64,000 nt of DNA, taken from positions 1 through 64,000 of the forward strand of contig CAWKPE010000011.1 of assembly GCA_963851385.1 (NCBI GenBank), given 5' to 3'. A model generated the notes under the pieces. That model saw nothing but the letters and a program-made list of their open reading frames with translations. It was not told the origin of the DNA and made no database searches. The number at the start of each line of letters is the position of its first letter. Position 1 is the stretch's first letter. Below, piece after piece: positions 26,116 through 35,512 of this stretch. Source of the stretch: CAWEFA01 sp963851385 (GTDB taxonomy: Bacteria; Bacteroidota; Bacteroidia; Bacteroidales; DTGW01). The translations under genes and the position numbers were made by a program.

Positions 26116-27222
26116 ATGCAAAAATCTATTATCTATTTTCCATGTTTATTCTTTATAATTTTAATATTTGGTTCATGTCAGAATGGTAAAAATATTCCTC
26201 CAAACAAGGTTCAGGAAAATAAAAATTTAAATAGTAATATAGAGCTGATTGAATTTGTAAAGCCTTTTAATAACAGCACATACAAGCTGGGTGAATCTAT
26301 AACTTTTCAAATGCGAAAAGCGAGTGATACCATAACAATTGATTCGGTCAAGTTTTCTATTGAGGGACAAAACATAGTTACTCTATTAGGTCAGGAAACA
26401 GAAATTAATTGGAATTCGAAAAACAGCAAACTGGGACATCTTTCAGTTGAAGCAACTGCCTTTGCTTCAGGAGGGCGAAAGCAAGAAATATCAATGGTTA
26501 TTCTATTACTTTCCGATATTAAGCCGGTATTATATGCCTATAAAATTATCAGAGTTTATCCGCATAGCAGGGACTCTTATACCCAGGGTCTGATTTACGA
26601 AAATGGCTATTTTTATGAAAGTGCGGGTGAATATGGAACTTCAGCGTTAAAAAAAGTCAAACTCGAAACAGGAGAATCTGTAATGTTCGTAAGTTTGGAT
26701 CCATCAATATTTGCTGAAGGGATTGCAATTGATAAAGATAAAATTTACCAGATTACATACAAAGAACACGCCGGATTTGTTTATGATAAAGCAACTTTTA
26801 AATTGATTCGGAAATTCAGTTTTGATTTTGCCGAAGGATGGGGTCTTGAATTTGACGGTAAAAATTTCCTGATGACCGATGGCGGTTATACAGTATATTT
26901 CATGGAACCTGAATATTTCACACAGGTTGGTAAAATTGAAGTTACTTCAGATGAAGGCACAATTGACAGCATTAATGAACTGGAGCTAATTAATGGTAAG
27001 CTTTATGCAAATGTTTATACACAGGATTATGTATTAATTATTGATCCAAAGAATGGAAAAGTTTTAGGTAAAATTGATTTTAAAGGTATTTTACCTAAAA
27101 AGGATTATGATGAAAACACAAATGTACTGAATGGTATAGCCTGGAACCCTGCCAATGGACATTTATTTATCACCGGCAAATACTGGCCCAAACTTTTTGA
27201 AGTCGAAATTTTGAAGAAATAA
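26116..27222 (+). CDS. Glutaminyl-peptide cyclotransferase-like lipoprotein
   Basis: 368 residues: lipoprotein leader FFIILIFGSC with Cys at residue 21, a short Ig-like N-terminal domain (about 40-135), and a five-bladed beta-propeller of the plant-type glutamine cyclotransferase family from about 145 (SRDSYTQGLIYENGYFYESAGEYG, NELELINGKLYANVY, VLNGIAWNPANGHLFITGKYWP). The family turns N-terminal Gln into pyroglutamate. The enzyme should face the periplasm or be surface-exposed. Follows the HAD gene by 10 nt. Confidence 0.9.
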   Translation: MQKSIIYFPCLFFIILIFGSCQNGKNIPPNKVQENKNLNSNIELIEFVKPFNNSTYKLGESITFQMRKASDTITIDSVKFSIEGQNIVTLLGQETEINWNSKNSKLGHLSVEATAFASGGRKQEISMVILLLSDIKPVLYAYKIIRVYPHSRDSYTQGLIYENGYFYESAGEYGTSALKKVKLETGESVMFVSLDPSIFAEGIAIDKDKIYQITYKEHAGFVYDKATFKLIRKFSFDFAEGWGLEFDGKNFLMTDGGYTVYFMEPEYFTQVGKIEVTSDEGTIDSINELELINGKLYANVYTQDYVLIIDPKNGKVLGKIDFKGILPKKDYDENTNVLNGIAWNPANGHLFITGKYWPKLFEVEILKK

Positions 27223-27264
27223 TTATATGATTGCTTTTATGATAATAATTCAGCAAAGTTAATT

Positions 27265-27387
27265 CAATGTCGTTTAATTAAGGAACGAAACACCCTTCGA
27301 CAAGCTCAGGGTGAAATTAAAATGAGGTCATACTGAGCTTGTCGAAGTATGACCTATGATATAAAAGTGCTTAACTAAACGACATTG
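27265..27387. mobile_element. 123-bp MITE-like element, copy B
   Basis: It begins CAATGTCGTTTAATTAAG and ends with the inverted repeat of that sequence with one mismatch. Inside are two TTCGACAAGCTCAG-core palindromes. The perfect 10-bp direct repeat AAAGTTAATT flanks it at 27255-27264 and 27388-27397. It has the same length as copy A (12921), lies in the opposite orientation, and differs at about 4 positions by hand alignment. Confidence 0.85.
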
Positions 27388-27442
27388 AAAGTTAATTGAT
27401 AAAAATTAAGAAGATTTCAGAATTAATTTTTCATGCAAAAAA

Positions 27443-27520
27443 CGCAAAGAAAACAAAAGATCGCAAAGTATACATTGCATTGACTTTGCGGTTTTAGCGA
27501 TAATCTTGGCGAACTTTGCG
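27443..27520. repeat. Cluster of four CGCAAAG heptamers, two in each orientation
   Basis: CGCAAAG occurs at 27443-27449 and 27462-27468 and its complement CTTTGCG at 27484-27490 and 27514-27520. The inner pair gives an 8-bp stem (CGCAAAGT / ACTTTGCG) with a 13-nt loop. With copy B of the 123-bp element it fills the 378-bp gap before the M28 peptidase gene. Confidence 0.75.
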
Positions 27521-27600
27521 TGAGATATTTATTTTAGAAAATAGTAATAATTTAAGTAAAATTTAAAGTTTAATGAATAGTAACATTTAAAAAATCAATT

Positions 27601-28980
27601 GTGAAAAATCTAATGCTTTCTTTTCTTATTATGTTCTCTTTTGTACCTGCTTTTGGGCAGGATGCGGATTCTCTCGTCCTTCGTGCTATTTATGACAATG
27701 AACTTGTTTCGCAGGTACCAGTTAATAATCTTAAAACTTTATGTAAAAATGCTCCGGGACGTTTAGCAGGAACTTCAGCTTCTTTAAAAGCAATTTCAAT
27801 TATTAAAAATGAAATCCTGGATATGAAACCAGATACTCTTTATTTGCAGGAATTAGAAGTATATCCGTGGGACCGGGGCAAAAAAGAAGAAGCTTCAGCT
27901 TTTTCAGAGAAATACGGGAAACTAAAATTGCATGCTCTTGCAATTGGAGGATCTATATCCACCGGCAAAAAGGGAGTTAAATCATCAATTATTGAAGTTC
28001 ATGGTTTTGAAGAATTAAAAAAACTAGGACATGAAAGAATAAATGGTAAAATTGTTTTTTTTAACCAACCGATGGATCCGAAGTTTGTTAGTCCGAGCCC
28101 GGCGTATGGGCAGGCCGTTTATCAGAGAGTATTTGGAGCTTCGGAAGCTGCAAGGTATGGAGCTATTGGCGTAGTTGTTCGTAGTATGAGTTTGTCTTCC
28201 GATTATTTACCACACACGGGAATTATGCATTATAATGACAGTCTTGCCAAAATTCCTGCTATTTGCATCAGTACGCTCGATGCCGATTCATTAAGTAATT
28301 TGTTAAAAGCAGATTCTTCACTAAAAGTTTACTTTAAAACTAATTGTAATAATTTACCGGCTTGTAAATCGTTCAATATAATTGCAGAAATTAAAGGCTA
28401 TGAAAAACCCGGAGAAATTGTTACCATAGGTGCACATTTGGATTGCTGGGATGTATGTGAAGGAGCCCAGGATGATGGTGCAGGTTGCATTCATGTCATG
28501 GAAGTAATAAGATTATTCCGGGAATTGGGAATCAAACCTAAAAGGACAATCAGACTGGTTATTTTCATGGACGAGGAAATGCACCAGGCTGGAGCCAAAA
28601 AATATGCCGAAGTGGTAAAACAAAAGAATGAGAAAATATATGCCGCTTACGAATCTGACAGCGGAGGACTTTTACCTATGGGGTTTGGTTGTATGGCAAA
28701 CGAAAAAGCATATTCAAAATTTCTTGAACTCGAAAAATATTTCAAACCTTATAGCTTGTATGAATTTTACAGGGGACATGGTGATGCAGATATTATTCCT
28801 TTGAAAGAATTTGAGGTTCCTTTGCTTAATCTTCATCCTGATATGCAAAGATATTTCGATTATCACCATTCAATTAATGACAAGTTTGAAAATGTTCATC
28901 CAAGAGAGTTGAAATTGGGTTGTGCAGCATCAGCAGCTTTGATTTATCTGATAGATAAATTAGATATTTTTACTGAATAA
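27601..28980 (+). CDS. M28-family zinc aminopeptidase, secreted
   Basis: 459 residues with a signal peptide (MLSFLIMFSFVPAFGQ, cleavage near residue 20). A PA-like insert lies around 110-240. The two-zinc site is complete: GAHLDCWD (His, Asp), AQDDGAG (bridging Asp), MDEEMHQAGA (catalytic and metal Glu), ESDSGG (Asp) and DYHHSIND (His). Start is GTG at 27601, next to the signal peptide. It should release N-terminal residues from peptides in the periplasm or outside. Monocistronic by position. Confidence 0.92.
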   Translation: MKNLMLSFLIMFSFVPAFGQDADSLVLRAIYDNELVSQVPVNNLKTLCKNAPGRLAGTSASLKAISIIKNEILDMKPDTLYLQELEVYPWDRGKKEEASAFSEKYGKLKLHALAIGGSISTGKKGVKSSIIEVHGFEELKKLGHERINGKIVFFNQPMDPKFVSPSPAYGQAVYQRVFGASEAARYGAIGVVVRSMSLSSDYLPHTGIMHYNDSLAKIPAICISTLDADSLSNLLKADSSLKVYFKTNCNNLPACKSFNIIAEIKGYEKPGEIVTIGAHLDCWDVCEGAQDDGAGCIHVMEVIRLFRELGIKPKRTIRLVIFMDEEMHQAGAKKYAEVVKQKNEKIYAAYESDSGGLLPMGFGCMANEKAYSKFLELEKYFKPYSLYEFYRGHGDADIIPLKEFEVPLLNLHPDMQRYFDYHHSINDKFENVHPRELKLGCAASAALIYLIDKLDIFTE

Positions 28981-28991
28981 TTTCGAAATTC

Positions 28992-29025
28992 TTTTTAATG
29001 AAAAACTTCTAACAATCTATATTTG
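28992..29025 (+). promoter_or_regulatory. Probable promoter of the response-regulator gene
   Basis: TATATTTG at 29018-29025 fits the Bacteroidota -7 consensus TAnnTTTG. The -33 partner is a weaker T-run at 28992-28996 with a 21-nt spacer. Predicted start about 29031, 30 nt before the gene. Confidence 0.4.
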
Positions 29026-29061
29026 TAAGGTTAATCTTGACAGGTTAAAAAACTTTTATTT

Positions 29062-30231
29062 ATGGCTCATATATTAGTAATTGATGACGAAAAAAGTATC
29101 CGGAATACTTTAAAAGATGTTCTCGAATATGAAAAACACAACGTTGAAGTCGCTGAAGACGGAATTGAAGGTTTGTCAATGTTTGAGAAGGGCGTTTATG
29201 ATTTAGTATTATGTGATATTAAAATGCCAAAAATGGATGGTCTTGATGTCCTTCAAAAAATATTCGAACATACTGAAGACATCCAGGTGATAATGATTTC
29301 AGGTCATGGAAACATAGAAACTGCAGTTGAAGCAATAAAAATTGGTGCGTATGATTTTATAGAAAAACCGTTGGATCTTAACCGTCTATTAATTACTGTA
29401 AAAAATGCTTTGGACAAAACCAAACTTATTACCCAGACAACTGTACTAAAGAAAAAAATCAGTAAAGGTTATGAAATAATAGGTCAATCGACAGCAATAA
29501 CACAATTGCTAGAAATGGCTGACAAAGTATCACCAACAGATGCCAGGGTATTGATTGCAGGTCCTAATGGAAGCGGAAAAGAACTTGTCGCAAGACGCAT
29601 ACACGATACGAGTCCGCGAAGACTTGCCCCTTTTATCGAAGTCAACTGTGCAGCTATTCCTTCCGAACTAATCGAGAGTGAGCTCTTTGGACATGAGAAG
29701 GGTTCGTTTACATCAGCAATTAAGGACAGAAAGGGTAAATTTGAACTTGCTGAAGGAGGCACTCTGTTTCTTGACGAAATTGGTGATATGAGCCTTGATG
29801 CCCAGGCCAAAGTATTACGTGCTTTGCAGGAGAATAAAATTGTAAGGGTTGGAGGCGAGAAGGAAATTAAGGTTAATGTCAGAGTAATAGCAGCTACAAA
29901 CAAAAACCTTAAAGAAGAGATTGCTGCTAATCGTTTCAGACAAGATTTATATCACCGCATAAGTGTAATAGTTTTGACAGTGCCATCTTTAAACGAAAGG
30001 ATTGAGGATATCCCGTTATTAGCCGATTATTTCATAAATATAGTTTGCAGCGAATATGGTGTTCCTTTAAAGACCATTGCTCCAGCAGCTATAAAAGAAC
30101 TTCAAAAAATTACATGGACAGGTAATATCAGGGAATTTCGCAATGTAATGGAACGACTGATTATTTTGTGTGATAAAGAAATTGAAGCTAAAGATGTGAT
30201 ATCTTTTGCACAACCTTTGAATAAAGAGTGA
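29062..30231 (+). CDS. NtrC-like response regulator lacking a DNA-binding domain
   Basis: 389 residues. Receiver domain 1-120 with phospho-acceptor Asp in LVLCDIKMPKMDG. AAA+ domain about 140-380: Walker A GPNGSGKE (variant of GESGTGKE), Walker B GGTLFLDEIGDMS, and sensor motifs ATNKNLKEE and GNIREFRN. The sigma-54 contact loop, normally GAFTGA, reads GSFTSA (HEKGSFTSAI). The protein ends at NIREFRNVMERLIIL plus 25 residues, so the usual Fis-type helix-turn-helix is absent. No histidine kinase is adjacent. This build is seen in Bacteroidota; whether it activates sigma-54 is unclear. Confidence 0.9.
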   Translation: MAHILVIDDEKSIRNTLKDVLEYEKHNVEVAEDGIEGLSMFEKGVYDLVLCDIKMPKMDGLDVLQKIFEHTEDIQVIMISGHGNIETAVEAIKIGAYDFIEKPLDLNRLLITVKNALDKTKLITQTTVLKKKISKGYEIIGQSTAITQLLEMADKVSPTDARVLIAGPNGSGKELVARRIHDTSPRRLAPFIEVNCAAIPSELIESELFGHEKGSFTSAIKDRKGKFELAEGGTLFLDEIGDMSLDAQAKVLRALQENKIVRVGGEKEIKVNVRVIAATNKNLKEEIAANRFRQDLYHRISVIVLTVPSLNERIEDIPLLADYFINIVCSEYGVPLKTIAPAAIKELQKITWTGNIREFRNVMERLIILCDKEIEAKDVISFAQPLNKE

Positions 30232-30236
30232 AATTT

Positions 30237-31826
30237 TTATTTTTTATTAAAGAGTTCTATAAACTTATTATCGGTATAAACCAGGTCGAATTTTGACAAT
30301 AATATTGCTTTTAAATCATTCCATTTGGGATCATTAATTTTTTCGATATTACCATATATAAGGGCATAATCTATTTGCTTTGTCACAGGTGAATTGACGT
30401 TGCTCGTCCATTGAACGCCGGTAATATTTTTTTTATCTCCCAGTAATAACTGTGGCATTTTTTGTATATTCCATACAACAGGAAACCAACCAACACTTGC
30501 TTCATAGTTTTCAAGTATTACCACAGGTTTATCAATGCCTGCATAATTCGAAAAATGACTTTCTAACCAATCACCTTCGTTCATATCAATCTGAAAAACT
30601 ATACTATTTGGCTTTATCTGTTTTGATGCTTCCGTTATTGCCAATGCATCCCTGTTTAAACTTCTGATACCTCCGTTCATATGTTTAAATAGTAAACCAA
30701 GATGGAACACAATCAATAGGATTACGATTATTTGACTTACTTTTTTAGGTAAAGGTTGGGACATTACCCATACAATAATTAGCATATAAAATAAAAGGCT
30801 ATAGCAATCAGACATCATACCTGCACTTGAACCATTAGGCACTATAAAAAGCAGGATTAACGCTATTATTGCAGGCAATAATAAAACATCAATAATATTA
30901 ATTTTAGCAACAAAACCAGTTGAAGGATTTTTTTGAAATCTAATAAATAACGATATAGAGACAATAACAATCATTAAATGCAAAAATTGTTGCGTAATTC
31001 TTTCGTCTCCTAAATAATCATAAACTATTAATGGCCTAACATCGTTAATCCATTTTACCAGTTCACCGGAAGTATAGTGGGCATCTGTAGGGAAAAAAGT
31101 TGTAGTATTATAAAATATGAGAATTAGTAATATACTAGGTAATGAAACAATAAATAAAAATAATAGATTATTTATAGCCAATTTAATTGATTTTTCAACA
31201 TTTCGTTCTTGAAAATACTCGTTTATTGCATAAGCAATAATTAATAATCCCAGGCATAATCCTAGAAAGCAATAAGTTAGAATATTTGAAAAATAAGTCA
31301 GGGTGATTAGCAAAAAAAGAAGAAGATATTTTTTAAAAGTTTGATTATTCCTAGTTTTTAACCAGTAATAAATAGTTAAAAACAAGAAAACAAATGAAAA
31401 ACTAAAGTTATAGAAGCCTAAATGAAATAAAAATGAATAAGCAAAAGGAAAGATAAATATGCTTAATATTTTATTTTCAGGACAAAGTTCCTTTATCAAA
31501 AGACGAAATGAAACTGCAATTCCGGTTAAGTAAATGAATAAAAGCACTTTTTCAGCCAGCCATGATGGAAAAATAAAACAGAATATTGAAAGTATGAAAT
31601 GGCCTGTCCAGTTGGGAACAGGAAATTTATTTATAGAGAAAAAATCATTTATAATTGAGGAATCACCTTTTAATAAATGGCAAATTATATTTGAATTATA
31701 TAAATGTGCAGGTCCGTCCGATGAAGGAAAAAATTTGACAGTGGAGAGTAATAAAAGATTAAACAATAAAACACCATAAAAGACATAGCTTTCTTTTAAC
31801 CAGGAGAATTTATTATTATTCATCAT
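30237..31826 (-). CDS. Polytopic membrane protein, GT-C-like, unknown function
   Basis: 529 residues with about 11-12 hydrophobic helices and a soluble C-terminal part (about 400-529). An early loop carries SSDGPAHLYNSNII, similar in place to the acidic first loop of GT-C glycosyltransferases. No named family recognised. It converges with the regulator gene (5-nt gap) and marks one end of the polysaccharide region. TATATTTG at 31897-31890 and TATTTTTG at 31905-31898 (minus) are -7-like boxes upstream. Confidence 0.7.
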   Translation of the reverse strand: MMNNNKFSWLKESYVFYGVLLFNLLLLSTVKFFPSSDGPAHLYNSNIICHLLKGDSSIINDFFSINKFPVPNWTGHFILSIFCFIFPSWLAEKVLLFIYLTGIAVSFRLLIKELCPENKILSIFIFPFAYSFLFHLGFYNFSFSFVFLFLTIYYWLKTRNNQTFKKYLLLFLLITLTYFSNILTYCFLGLCLGLLIIAYAINEYFQERNVEKSIKLAINNLLFLFIVSLPSILLILIFYNTTTFFPTDAHYTSGELVKWINDVRPLIVYDYLGDERITQQFLHLMIVIVSISLFIRFQKNPSTGFVAKINIIDVLLLPAIIALILLFIVPNGSSAGMMSDCYSLLFYMLIIVWVMSQPLPKKVSQIIVILLIVFHLGLLFKHMNGGIRSLNRDALAITEASKQIKPNSIVFQIDMNEGDWLESHFSNYAGIDKPVVILENYEASVGWFPVVWNIQKMPQLLLGDKKNITGVQWTSNVNSPVTKQIDYALIYGNIEKINDPKWNDLKAILLSKFDLVYTDNKFIELFNKK

Positions 31827-32094
31827 ATTAAATTTAGGGGAACAATTATTTTAATTTCCAGCAATTCTGAAATTATTTATGTTTAAGGCCAAATATACAA
31901 AAATAAATCTTCAAGCTTTTTTTGTTATAGATTCAATTCTTCAAATAATTATCCAACTGAAAGCAAATGAAAGAATAAAAAAAATACAATAAATATTTTT
32001 GAATTTTTTAGCGGATTAATGTAGCTAATTAAATAAATTCATATATTACACAAAGAAATTATTACCTGGAAGGCAATTATTTTAAATGCATTAA

Positions 32095-32766
32095 ATGATC
32101 ATGAAACATTTTTTTAGGCTTATTTCAGCAATATTGTCAAAATGGGATATTTATCTCATTAAGTCTTTAACCTATGATACAAAGGGCATAAAAAGGATTC
32201 CTGTAAATCTTGATTACGTTAGGCATAAAGCTTTAGAATTATGCAGTAATGAAATTTACAGGAACAATATAAATGGAAGTGTTTCTGAATTAGGCGTTTA
32301 TAAAGGAGATTTTGCTTCAAAAATAAATCTGGCTTTTCCTGAAAGGAATTTATATCTTTTTGACACTTTCAGCGGGTTTGACTCCCGTGATACCGGAGAA
32401 GAAAAAAGCAAAAGTTATTCTTCAGGTGAACAGGATTTTTCTGATACAAATATTAATATGGTTCTGAAAAAGATGAAAAATCCTAAAAAGTGTATTATTA
32501 AAAAAGGATATTTTCCTGAAACTGCCACTGGAATTGAAGACTTGTTTTGTTTTGTAAGTCTAGACGCTGATTTATATAATCCTATTTTAGCAGGCCTTGA
32601 GTATTTTTACCCGAAACTTGAAAAAGGAGGATATATTTTTGTGCATGACTTCAATAACTCCGATTACAAAGGAGTAAGGGAAGCTGTGATGAAATTCTGT
32701 GTTGAAAAAAATATCGGATATGTGCCCATACCAGATGGTGGAGGTAGTATTGTGATTAATAAATAA
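32095..32766 (+). CDS. TylF/MycF-type O-methyltransferase
   Basis: 223 residues with the TylF signature: SVSELGVYKGDFASKIN (SAM site, about 61-77), NLYLFDTFSGFDSRDTGE, FVSLDADLYNPILAGLEYF (metal-binding Asp) and YIFVHDFNNSDYKGVREAV. The family methylates sugar hydroxyls, which fits its place beside glycan genes. Start ATG at 32095; the Met two codons later is equally possible. Confidence 0.88.
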   Translation: MIMKHFFRLISAILSKWDIYLIKSLTYDTKGIKRIPVNLDYVRHKALELCSNEIYRNNINGSVSELGVYKGDFASKINLAFPERNLYLFDTFSGFDSRDTGEEKSKSYSSGEQDFSDTNINMVLKKMKNPKKCIIKKGYFPETATGIEDLFCFVSLDADLYNPILAGLEYFYPKLEKGGYIFVHDFNNSDYKGVREAVMKFCVEKNIGYVPIPDGGGSIVINK

Positions 32767-32896
32767 TTTCCTAACTTTCTAGAAGTAATGTTAATTATTT
32801 TTTAAAAATTAAAACTAGAAATAATTAACTTATAAAAGCTATTTATAAGCACTAAAGAAAAGAAACTAGCTGGTATAAAGTTTAAAAAGTTAAAAT

Positions 32897-33778
32897 ATGA
32901 AACAGATAATTATTATTTGTATTGTATTCAGTTTTTTATCTTGTAAAAAGGAAAATTCAGAAAAAAGAGATAATCCTTTAACTGTAAAATTCGTAAAGCA
33001 AAACCTTGATTATAATAAGTCAAATGGAAGTATTGAAGTAATTATAGATAACAAAATAAAATACGCAAAATTCTATTGGTTGAAATATAGCACATATGGC
33101 TGTTATGATACAATATTTAATCAAATAAAATTGCAAAACCTGATTTCCGGAGCATACTTTTTTCATATGATTTTTAATGATTCAATATTGTGTCAGGATA
33201 CTTTATTTCTTGCTTCGCATGATACAATAAAACCAAAACAGTACTTGCCTGTTTATCCAGGTTCTTTTTGGGTTTACAATCAATCAGACACAGATTTTGT
33301 TTCTAGAACATATGTAAAATGGGGCCTTTGCAAAATACAACGGTATTATATGTTTTTAAATTGTAATAACATTTCATATTTGCCTGACGATTCTGTTTAT
33401 CTGCCTTTGTTAAATGGGACACCTATTTTTGAATACAATTATGTTCAATGTTCTATAATAGAATATAATTTTATTCCTATTCTAAGTGAAGAAATTTGCG
33501 ATCCAATTCCTCTTAACATAGATATGCGAAATTTTTATAATGTAATTCAAACTGTTACAAAAGATACATCAATTCAAATTTACAATAATACTTTTGATAA
33601 TGTTCTAATTGTACTTCATGGAAATACTTTTGGAAATTCTGAATCGATAATTTATACAGAAAAGTATTATTATGCCAAGGATATCGGATTGATTCTCCAA
33701 CAAAAGTGGGATTCAGATAGTCTAAAATGGAGCGATGTTAGAAAATTGAAAAGCTGGAAAATAAATATTAGCAAATAA
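32897..33778 (+). CDS. Hypothetical lipoprotein
   Basis: 293 residues. The leader IIIICIVFSFLSC ends in Cys at residue 16, followed by KKENSEKRDN, a common Bacteroidota lipoprotein start. The rest is beta-rich with aromatic residues (VYPGSFWVYNQSDTDF, IYTEKYYYAKDIGLILQQKWD) and resembles other surface lipoproteins of unknown role. No domain recognised. It lies between TylF and the interrupted membrane gene, same strand. Confidence 0.7.
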   Translation: MKQIIIICIVFSFLSCKKENSEKRDNPLTVKFVKQNLDYNKSNGSIEVIIDNKIKYAKFYWLKYSTYGCYDTIFNQIKLQNLISGAYFFHMIFNDSILCQDTLFLASHDTIKPKQYLPVYPGSFWVYNQSDTDFVSRTYVKWGLCKIQRYYMFLNCNNISYLPDDSVYLPLLNGTPIFEYNYVQCSIIEYNFIPILSEEICDPIPLNIDMRNFYNVIQTVTKDTSIQIYNNTFDNVLIVLHGNTFGNSESIIYTEKYYYAKDIGLILQQKWDSDSLKWSDVRKLKSWKINISK

Positions 33779-33833
33779 AAAAATACATACTTATTGTTTT
33801 ATATTCAAATAAAGAACTAATAATTTATTATAA

Positions 33834-34761
33834 ATGTCAAACAGAGAAATACCAAAAGCATTAAATCTGACTTTATTCATAATAACTTTCTTTTTAAATT
33901 TAAATTTGCCTTGGAATCCACCAGTTTGGTTAAATCTTTCAGACTCTTACGATTATTTGCGTCAATCTCAGATGTCCTTATGTAATAAGGAATTTTACGC
34001 TCCTCATAAAACTTCTAAATTTTCCCCCCGTCCTTTTACTACTCCTCTTTTTTACAAAATTGCAGGAAGTAACCCTGATATTATTATACAGATGCAAAAG
34101 TACATTCATTCACTAAGTACATTTTTTCTGGTTTATGTTTTGCTACTATTTATTAAACGGGGTTCAATAAAATATTTTATAATTGTAAGTATCTATCTAC
34201 TAATGGCCTGGTGGAACATTTTAGGTTGGACAAAAGTCCTATTATCTGAATCTTTATCTATTTCTCTAATGTTTTGTTGGATTGCATCATTTTTATATTT
34301 ATTTAAAAACCAAAATACTTTTTCATTTTTAATTCATGTTGTATTATCAATTCTTTTCTCTTTTACCAGAGATACTTGGCCGTATATAATTTTAATTTTC
34401 TATATTATAATTGCATTTATCTTTTATTCATTTAAAATTGCATTGTTTAAAAAATCTCTTGTCTTAATATTATTTGGTGGGATTCTATTTTTTGTTCAGC
34501 AATATACTGTTGAAATTGGCAACAGGTACGGATTACCTTTAACAAATACAATTGTAATGCGGATAATTCCGGACCAAGAAAATATAAAATGGTTTTCCAA
34601 GCATGGTATGCCAAGTATAGATATTTTGAAAAAAAATACGTCAAATATTAATTTCAAGGACTCATCATTTCTTAAAATTTATAATTTGTATAATGATACT
34701 TCCTATAATGCTTTTCATAACTGGGCAAATAATAATGGTAAAATGACTTATTTAAAATTTT
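33834..34761 (+). pseudogene. 5' part of a polytopic membrane (GT-C-like) gene interrupted by an IS1-family element
   Basis: About 309 residues of the original protein, with 8 or so helices and a first loop NLSDSYDYLRQSQ typical in place for GT-C enzymes. The frame runs into the IS at 34762 and stops 3 codons later. Removing the IS and one copy of the 8-bp duplication joins TTA-AAA-TTT to TTA-ATA-ACT in frame, giving a protein of about 446 residues with the fragment at 35513. Confidence 0.88.
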
Positions 34762-35512
34762 GGCTTTGTTAATTTAGTATAGTTTTATTATATTTGTGCA
34801 GTTATAAAACTATATAAAATGATTATAGATAGCTGCCCAAAATGTAAAAGCAAGAATTTTCGTAAAGATGGTATAGTTAAATCAAAACAAAGGTTTCTGT
34901 GTAAAGATTGCAAGCATCGATTTACTGTAGGGCAATTAGGAAAGCCGAATGACCTTAAAAGAAATGCCTTAGTTTTATATTTAGAAGGCTTAGGTTTTAG
35001 ATCAATAGGAAGATACTTAAATGTGAGCCATGTTGCTGTTTTTAATTGGATAAAGTCCTTTGGAGAAAAGTTGGATGAATTTAGAAATCCTGGAGATATT
35101 GATGTAATAGAATTGGATGAGATGCATACATATATTGGTTCAAAAAAAACTACTGCTGGATATGGATTGCTGTTGATAGAAATGGGCATAGGTTCGTCAA
35201 TTGTGAAATTGGCACAAGAGGAACCGAAACTGGAAAAAGGCTCTGGGAAAAAATTGAAGAATTTTCCAAAGGGATAGTTTGTGCTGACTATTGGAAAGCT
35301 TATAATGAATTTGTTCCGGAAGAACAATTAGTTCAGACAAAGGCAGAAACATATACAGTAGAAGGCTATAATAGTCTTTTTAGACATTTTTTGGCCAGAT
35401 TAAGAAGAAAAACAAAATGCTATACAAAAGCAAAACATATGTTGATTTATTCAATAAAATTGTTGATGTTTAAATGGAATAATGATTTAGCTATACTTTA
35501 TTAACAATGCCA
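34762..35512 (+). mobile_element. IS1-family insertion sequence, 751 bp
   Basis: Terminal inverted repeats GGCTTTGTTAATTTAGTATAG (left) and GGCATTGTTAATAAAGTATAG (right, complement) match at 19 of 21 positions. The 8-bp target duplication AAAATTTT lies at 34754-34761 and 35513-35520. Size and the frameshift-type transposase agree with IS1. It splits a membrane gene of the glycan locus. Confidence 0.92.
34819..35474 (+). CDS. IS1-family transposase (InsA-InsB' by -1 frameshift)
   Basis: Frame 0 (34819-35277) gives the InsA-like part: zinc finger CPKCKSKNFRKDGIV...CKDC (residues 6-35), HTH around 60-80 and LDEMHTYIGSKK with the first catalytic Asp. At A8C (35142-35150) a -1 shift continues as NYCWIWIAVDRNGHRF, GIVCADYWKAY (second Asp) and VEGYNSLFRHFLARLRRK (catalytic Glu region). 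This mirrors the -1 frameshift on an A-run known for IS1. The shifted frame ends early at 35472-35474 (SIKFVDV). One extra T near 35460 changes the expected end KLLMFKWNNDLAILY, which lies in the next frame up to 35505. This copy may be damaged. Confidence 0.85.

Noticed and set aside
29484..29903. A 139-codon open frame antisense to the response regulator
   Set aside because: Shadow of the conserved AAA+ domain.
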